Origin: Taeniopygia guttata
Lineage: Eukaryota; Chordata; Aves; Passeriformes; Estrildidae
Assembly (NCBI RefSeq): GCF_048771995.1
Contig: NC_133025.1
Span: 3,906,001-3,970,000, forward strand
Length of the DNA: 64,000 nucleotides
Direction: 5' to 3'
The translations under genes and the position numbers were made by a program. The notes under the pieces are model-generated. The model was not told the DNA's origin and searched no databases. It was given only the letters and a program-made list of their open reading frames with translations. The number at the start of each line of letters is the position of its first letter. Position 1 is the first letter of the stretch. Below, in pieces: positions 59,301-64,000 of this stretch.

Positions 59301-61119
59301 TGGAGCTTACTGGGATGTTTTGGGTCTTACTGGTCTATACTGGTACCATCCCTCCCTCCCTTGCAGGTAAAAATCTGTGTTACCTGCTCAGGGCCACAAT
59401 ATTTGTGATTTATTAACTCTGTTTGGAAATAGCTCTTTCACAGAGCACAAATTCTCCTGGATTTATCAGTCAACCCAGAGGCTTTGGAGAGCAATTATTT
59501 TCTAGGGAGAATAGGTATGGATGGATGTACAGTGACAAAAGGGGTAGAAGGCTTTGAAAAAGCCAATTTTAAGATGGAGTGCTTCTTTCTGTGGTTCAAA
59601 AGTGGAGTTGGATCCTAAAGGAGAAGGGATTATTCCTTAAGAGAGTATCTGAGTTTTGCTATTCCAGCAAGATAGGAGTCAGTAGCTTAGCTCCAAGGAA
59701 TTATATTAACAGTCCAGCCTGTCTCTTTCTTTCCATCCTTTTCCTGTGTCTCTTTATAAAGTTCTAAGTACTTTTCAGTGAAGAAAGGAGAAACATGATT
59801 TTAGGATGAGCTGGAGTTGAGCCTTGAGGCAGAAACAATGCTCAGAAACTACATTTTAATGAATACAAAATATTACACCGTGAAAATCAGTGGCTGTTGC
59901 TGCTGCTTTTTCTTTGAAGGTATGTTAATTTTTGTTGCTCTTAAATACTCTTGTTGCCAGGAAACCGCCTCACACACTGTAATTGAAATTGGTTCTTCAT
60001 ATCCCTTTTTGTTCCTGGCAGGTTTGAAGTATTCTTAAAAGCTAAAAACTCCGCTGAGGAAAGGCAAGGTGCAGAGGATGGCAGATCCATTGGCATTTCT
60101 TTGGGCAAAAGCACATCATGAAACATGGTTAGAAAAATTAAAGCACTGGGGCGGGCACACATTGAAACTGGCAGGGGGCTGTGGTGAATATATTGCGAGT
60201 GAGAAGATTGGGAAGGGTGAGAGGAATATTTAATGGACTATGGGAGGGTCTATTTCACACAAATCCACCTTGGTCTGAATCACTCTGGCACTCAGCATTT
60301 TGCCATTCAGGGATTATAACTTTTGCTCCCAAACTTTTCAAGACTGGTGCACAGACACTTTGCAAAGCTCTGACTGTGTAATTAGTTGTAGTCTTCCTTT
60401 GCAAATCAATTTGGTCGTACTTATGTTTTAAAAGATATGTCACTTTTCTATTTTTTTTTTTCCCAGTGACTTGTTTAGCACCTTCTGTTATCTTGCAGGA
60501 TTTGTACAAGTAGCTGAGCAATGTGGCTTCAGAGTAAAGATCAGCACACAGCTTAACTCTATTTTAAGATGCTTAATATGCACTCTGGTACCAAATCATT
60601 GTGTCTCCAAGATGAAAATATACTTGCTGTTCCTCTGACATAAATCCCTCTTTTATCTGCTTTGTTTGGCTCCTCAACAGGGTGAAACTTGGCCAGATCT
60701 GAGAACTGGGTCCACAGGGAGAAAGTTAAACAAGAAACACTTCAATGTTATTAGAGACAAAGCTCTTGACTCTTCACCTCTTTGATTAATGCTGCTTATA
60801 ACTGTGCCTTGTGTGAGGGAGAACAAGAAGCTCAGAGAAACAAAGGCTCTGCTGAAGTTTATGGACTGAACTGCAGCAACACACATCCCATTCCCTTTTT
60901 TATCGTGCTCTGCTCCAGCCTTTCCTCTCCCTTAGCCTGCAAACTCCTCTGTGCACAGCTCTGTTGTTCTCAAGTGGTACTCACATCTTTCATCCACATA
61001 AATAATAACACATCACAGCAATAAAGCAGCTGTTGTGAGTTAATTCCAACCAAACTACAGTCTACCCCCATGCAACAAGATGTCTGCACAATCACTCTGA
61101 GTAATAAGTTCTGGGAAAT

Positions 61120-61300
61120 GCTGCACAATAATCTCAGTGCTTGATTAATTTTTATTTCATAACGAGCTGTTATTAATGGGCCAGATGCTGATAGGTTTGT
61201 TCACGGTGAGGACAGTGTGACTGCAAGAGAAGTGGCATTAAAAGAGAGGAAAGCAAGTGCAACTGAGCACTAGCTCAAGGATATTTTAGTGCATCACTGC
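61120..61300. other. Possible conserved noncoding element
   Basis: TTGATTAATTTTTATTTCAT, ACGAGCTGTTATTAATGGGC and GTTTGTTCACGGTGAGG lie close together in repeat-free DNA with retained CpGs. Inference only. Confidence 0.2.
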
Positions 61301-62219
61301 CAGAATAAAACAGCTAGTGAGTCAAACAAAACAAGATCAGCTTTTAGAAGCAAGTACAATGACTTGCTGCCTCGAAGAGATAATGTTCCTCTTTTAGTTT
61401 CTTGTGTCATGCAATAAAAGAACAGTGAAAAGTTCCCAGAATATCTGCGCAGGGAGTTAACATTTCCAGGGAAAAAAAAACCAACCAAAAACACACAAAA
61501 AAAGCAGGCTTTACAAAAGAGGTTTTCTTTCTTCCAGGCTCTTCAGAGAAAGACTGTGTAAAAGAAAAGAGCGAGGAAAAAGTCCAGGCGAACCCAGAAG
61601 AAAAACATCAAGCCTTTTCAGCAGGGAATGAAAGCACAAAGGCAAGTCCGTGGCAAATGTCAATATTTACATGAGTCACAACAGAGCTACTGGCCAAGGG
61701 GTAGAGCAGGAAGGGTGTTCAGAGAAGTGACCCTCTGGCCACCAAGCAGCAGCTTTCCTTTGGCACTGCAGGATGGGGGTCAGCCATCCACAGTGACCCA
61801 GACAAGAGCCACGGGTGCGGTGACAATTCTGCAGCGCTGACCCAAAACCACCCAGCCCTGAACAGCCCCAGCCTCTGGGTGAACTGATTTGCACAGCCAG
61901 CAGTTCTCCTAAGAGGGCAAAGCCAAGATATGAATTGGGTGCAGGGTGTTAATACCACAGCGAGGGATAGGGTGGGGTTTGGGGTTGAAATTTTTGTCAG
62001 AATGAGGGAATTGGGCAGTCATTGCTGCCTTGTACAACTAGGATTAGGATCCTGGGAGGAGGGAACTCAAACTGCCCATAATAACTAAATAAATCCATCC
62101 TACAATTAGCTTGTAAAATGAAGCTACCTGCAATTTACCCTGGAAAAGCCCAGGACCAGCTCAGGTCCTGCAGAACTGCATTGATCCAGACAGATGAAAA
62201 AGCCCCTGCTCAGTCATGC

Positions 62220-62480
62220 TTCAGATATAATCAGCCTGACAAACCCAATCCATAATTCCTTCTGAAAATCATTAGTCATCATATTAAACCAGATTATGTT
62301 AACAAATTGCTTCCATCTTCATACTCTTCAAGCAAACAGGCAAGCAAGGAGCAGCTTTGGTTTGAGCAAACGGCTTGGTCAGAGCTGATAGCAAATTTTA
62401 CACTAATTGAAATTCTAAATTGACGCCGTGTAACACAGTTTGGCTTAATTGCTTTAAAAAGAGTTTTCCAGGGTACAAGT
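62220..62480. other. Possible conserved noncoding element
   Basis: Homeodomain-like words (ATCATTAGTCATCATATTAA, CTAATTGAAATTC, TTAATTGCTTTAAA) together with ATTGACGCCGTGTAACAC in repeat-free DNA. Inference only. Confidence 0.2.
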
Positions 62481-63619
62481 TTCTTGTTTCCTGTATTACA
62501 CTGCCAGAGCTATTCTGACTTGTGAAGGTGGAGGAATGGGTTTAGGGAAGGCTCAGGTGCTCCCTTTGCCCACATTGATTTTCCTCGGTGTTTATGATAA
62601 TCTCTCTCCGCTGTTGCAGAGCTGCTGTGTGCTCAGTCCCAGGAGGGTGCTCTTCCCTGAACACAGATGCAGATCTAACAGGGCCTGCTAAAAACTTGAT
62701 GCTTTATAGATCCAGCCAGGATCAGGCCCTGAGTGAGATCTGAGCACGCTGGGAATGCCAGTGCTCTAATGAGCCCCACGCAGGTGAGAGGGACAAGTTA
62801 CAGAAGGAACAGGAAAAATCCCACTGCCCTTTTTGCAGAAAAATACAGCTAAAAAAAGAGCTACTCTTCTAGATAATTGTTGAATCTTAATTTAGCCACA
62901 AACCATGGATATGCAGTGACATTTGAAACGTTACTGGGAATCAGAGGTGCCCAAATGAGACTGAGAGATGCCACTGGGATTCTGGGGAGGTGCTCACCCT
63001 CAGAGTGTTGCTGGAGGTCAGGAGAATACTCCAGACCACCAAAACCATCATTAGACCCCATGCTCAGACAACTGGATCACATATTTGCATAGATTGTCTT
63101 GGGAATTTGCAATCAGAACTGTCATAGAAACACGTCCATGGAGACTCAGGTTCAGATGTGTTAACCTGCAGTGTAAGGCCTCCACTGAAAGCTAAAGGAG
63201 ATTAATCCCACCTCACTGAAACAAGCTCAACACCTCCAGGAACACGAGCAAGAAACATCATGAGCTGAGCTTGGCTTCAGTCTCCAGAGATTCACCTGCA
63301 AGTCTGTGCTCCTTGGAGCAAAAATGACAGGTTCCAGTTTGAACTTCACCTATGGAAGTTTGAGCATTAGATTAGGGTAAAATAGAAAAGGTTAAGTCCA
63401 AAGAACAAATATTATGGACATGTTTTTATTTCCACAGCTGAAACTGTTTAAAACCTCTGCTTCTACTGGCTGTATTTCTGTAGGGGTGGTTCCAGGGACA
63501 TCTGTTCTGGCCCCCCAAAAAACAAAGAACGTAAAAAAAAAATAAAGATATTTAAATTCCATCTTAAAGAAAACATTCAAATGGAAAAAGGGGCTGTTTC
63601 CAAAGAACTGCAGACGTAG

Positions 63620-63695
63620 ATCTCCCTGCCTTAGCAGGAAGGTGGGATTAGATGATCTCCTTCCAACCCAAACCCTTCAGTGATGCTGCGGGGTG
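63620..63695 (+). mobile_element. CR1 LINE 3' end
   Basis: GGTGGGATTAGATGATCTCC, then TTCCAACCCAAACCCTTCAG and TGATGCTG, is a plus-strand CR1 terminus with a decayed tail. Confidence 0.85.
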
Positions 63696-64000
63696 ACCTG
63701 TCTGTCCTTTTGGCCGAGCTATGCTTGCAGAGTTTGTGGGCCCTTCTAATCAGCACCTGCACAAATTAAACCAGGCTGGAGTAAATCTCAGCTCCAGGAT
63801 GGCAACTTAACCTGCTGTGACTCTCCCCTGGGCACATCCTTCAGCAGGACACCAGCAGCTCACATAAATCTCCTCTGCCTCTCACACAAACCACTTGCTG
63901 AACCCGGCTGTTTCCACATCTGAGCAGACACCACAGGACAGGCAGGAAGAACTGAGGGCACATCCCACACTGATCCTCTCCTCCATGGAGCTGCTGGGGC
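63696..64000. other. Unassigned noncoding stretch
   Basis: Nothing recognisable in the last 305 bases. Confidence 0.5.

Larger units (their letters stand above)
55291..63619. other. Unassigned noncoding stretch
   Basis: More than 8 kb with no gene or transposon I recognise. It contains a short telomere-like motif (56354-56370), a T16 run (57926-57941), a T11 run near 60451 and two candidate conserved stretches. Confidence 0.5.

Noticed and set aside
1..64000. CRISPR arrays, bacterial operons or phage-like modules
   Set aside because: No direct-repeat/spacer pattern or dense co-oriented frames exist. Vertebrate retroelements on both strands show this is animal nuclear DNA.

Overview
The window reads as nuclear DNA from a bird, most likely a songbird (Passeriformes). 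Three things support this. There are about eleven fragments of the avian CR1 LINE on both strands. There are seven LTRs from three families, whose sequences resemble endogenous-retrovirus LTRs I recall from songbirds. Mammalian repeats (L1, Alu, B-type SINEs) are absent. Base composition is moderately AT-rich, CpG is sparse, and no frame shows sustained coding sequence with convincing splice structure. I found no protein-coding exon, tRNA, rRNA, snRNA or CRISPR array that I can defend. The best reading is intergenic or deep-intronic DNA.

Layout. 1-10.6 kb: mostly unassigned, with a 54-bp exact duplication (2044-2097 and 3776-3829), an AT-rich block and a CR1 with an ATTCT tail (7968-8428). 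10.6-18.4 kb: an inverted pair of LTRs of one family (10637-11098 minus, 17897-18436 plus). 18.4-28.7 kb: largely unassigned, with two CR1 pieces. 28.7-35.3 kb: two solo LTRs of a second family, each with a perfect 6-bp target-site duplication. 35.3-44.9 kb: unassigned DNA, an inverted pair of LTRs of a third family (39201-39637 minus, 44488-44869 plus), a perfect GGGAT array (40888-41033) and a CR1 3' end. 45.3-46.2 kb: a nested cluster in which a CR1 end is split by a third copy of the second LTR family and is followed by an ERVL-like fragment. 46.2-55.3 kb: five CR1 fragments, a 44-bp perfect TATC/GATA palindrome and a 156-bp homopurine GAGAA array abutting a CR1 end. 55.3-64 kb: mostly unassigned, closing with a CR1 3' end.

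Several repeat-free, AT-rich stretches contain dense homeodomain or POU-like motifs (around 22.7-23.0, 33.4-33.9, 37.1-37.5, 41.9-42.2, 47.8-48.7, 61.1-61.3 and 62.2-62.5 kb). They look like possible conserved noncoding elements, but conservation cannot be judged from one sequence. No new gene system is visible. The noteworthy content is repeat biology: solo LTR formation, microsatellites growing from LTR and LINE-tail seeds, non-B DNA arrays and a mosaic local duplication.
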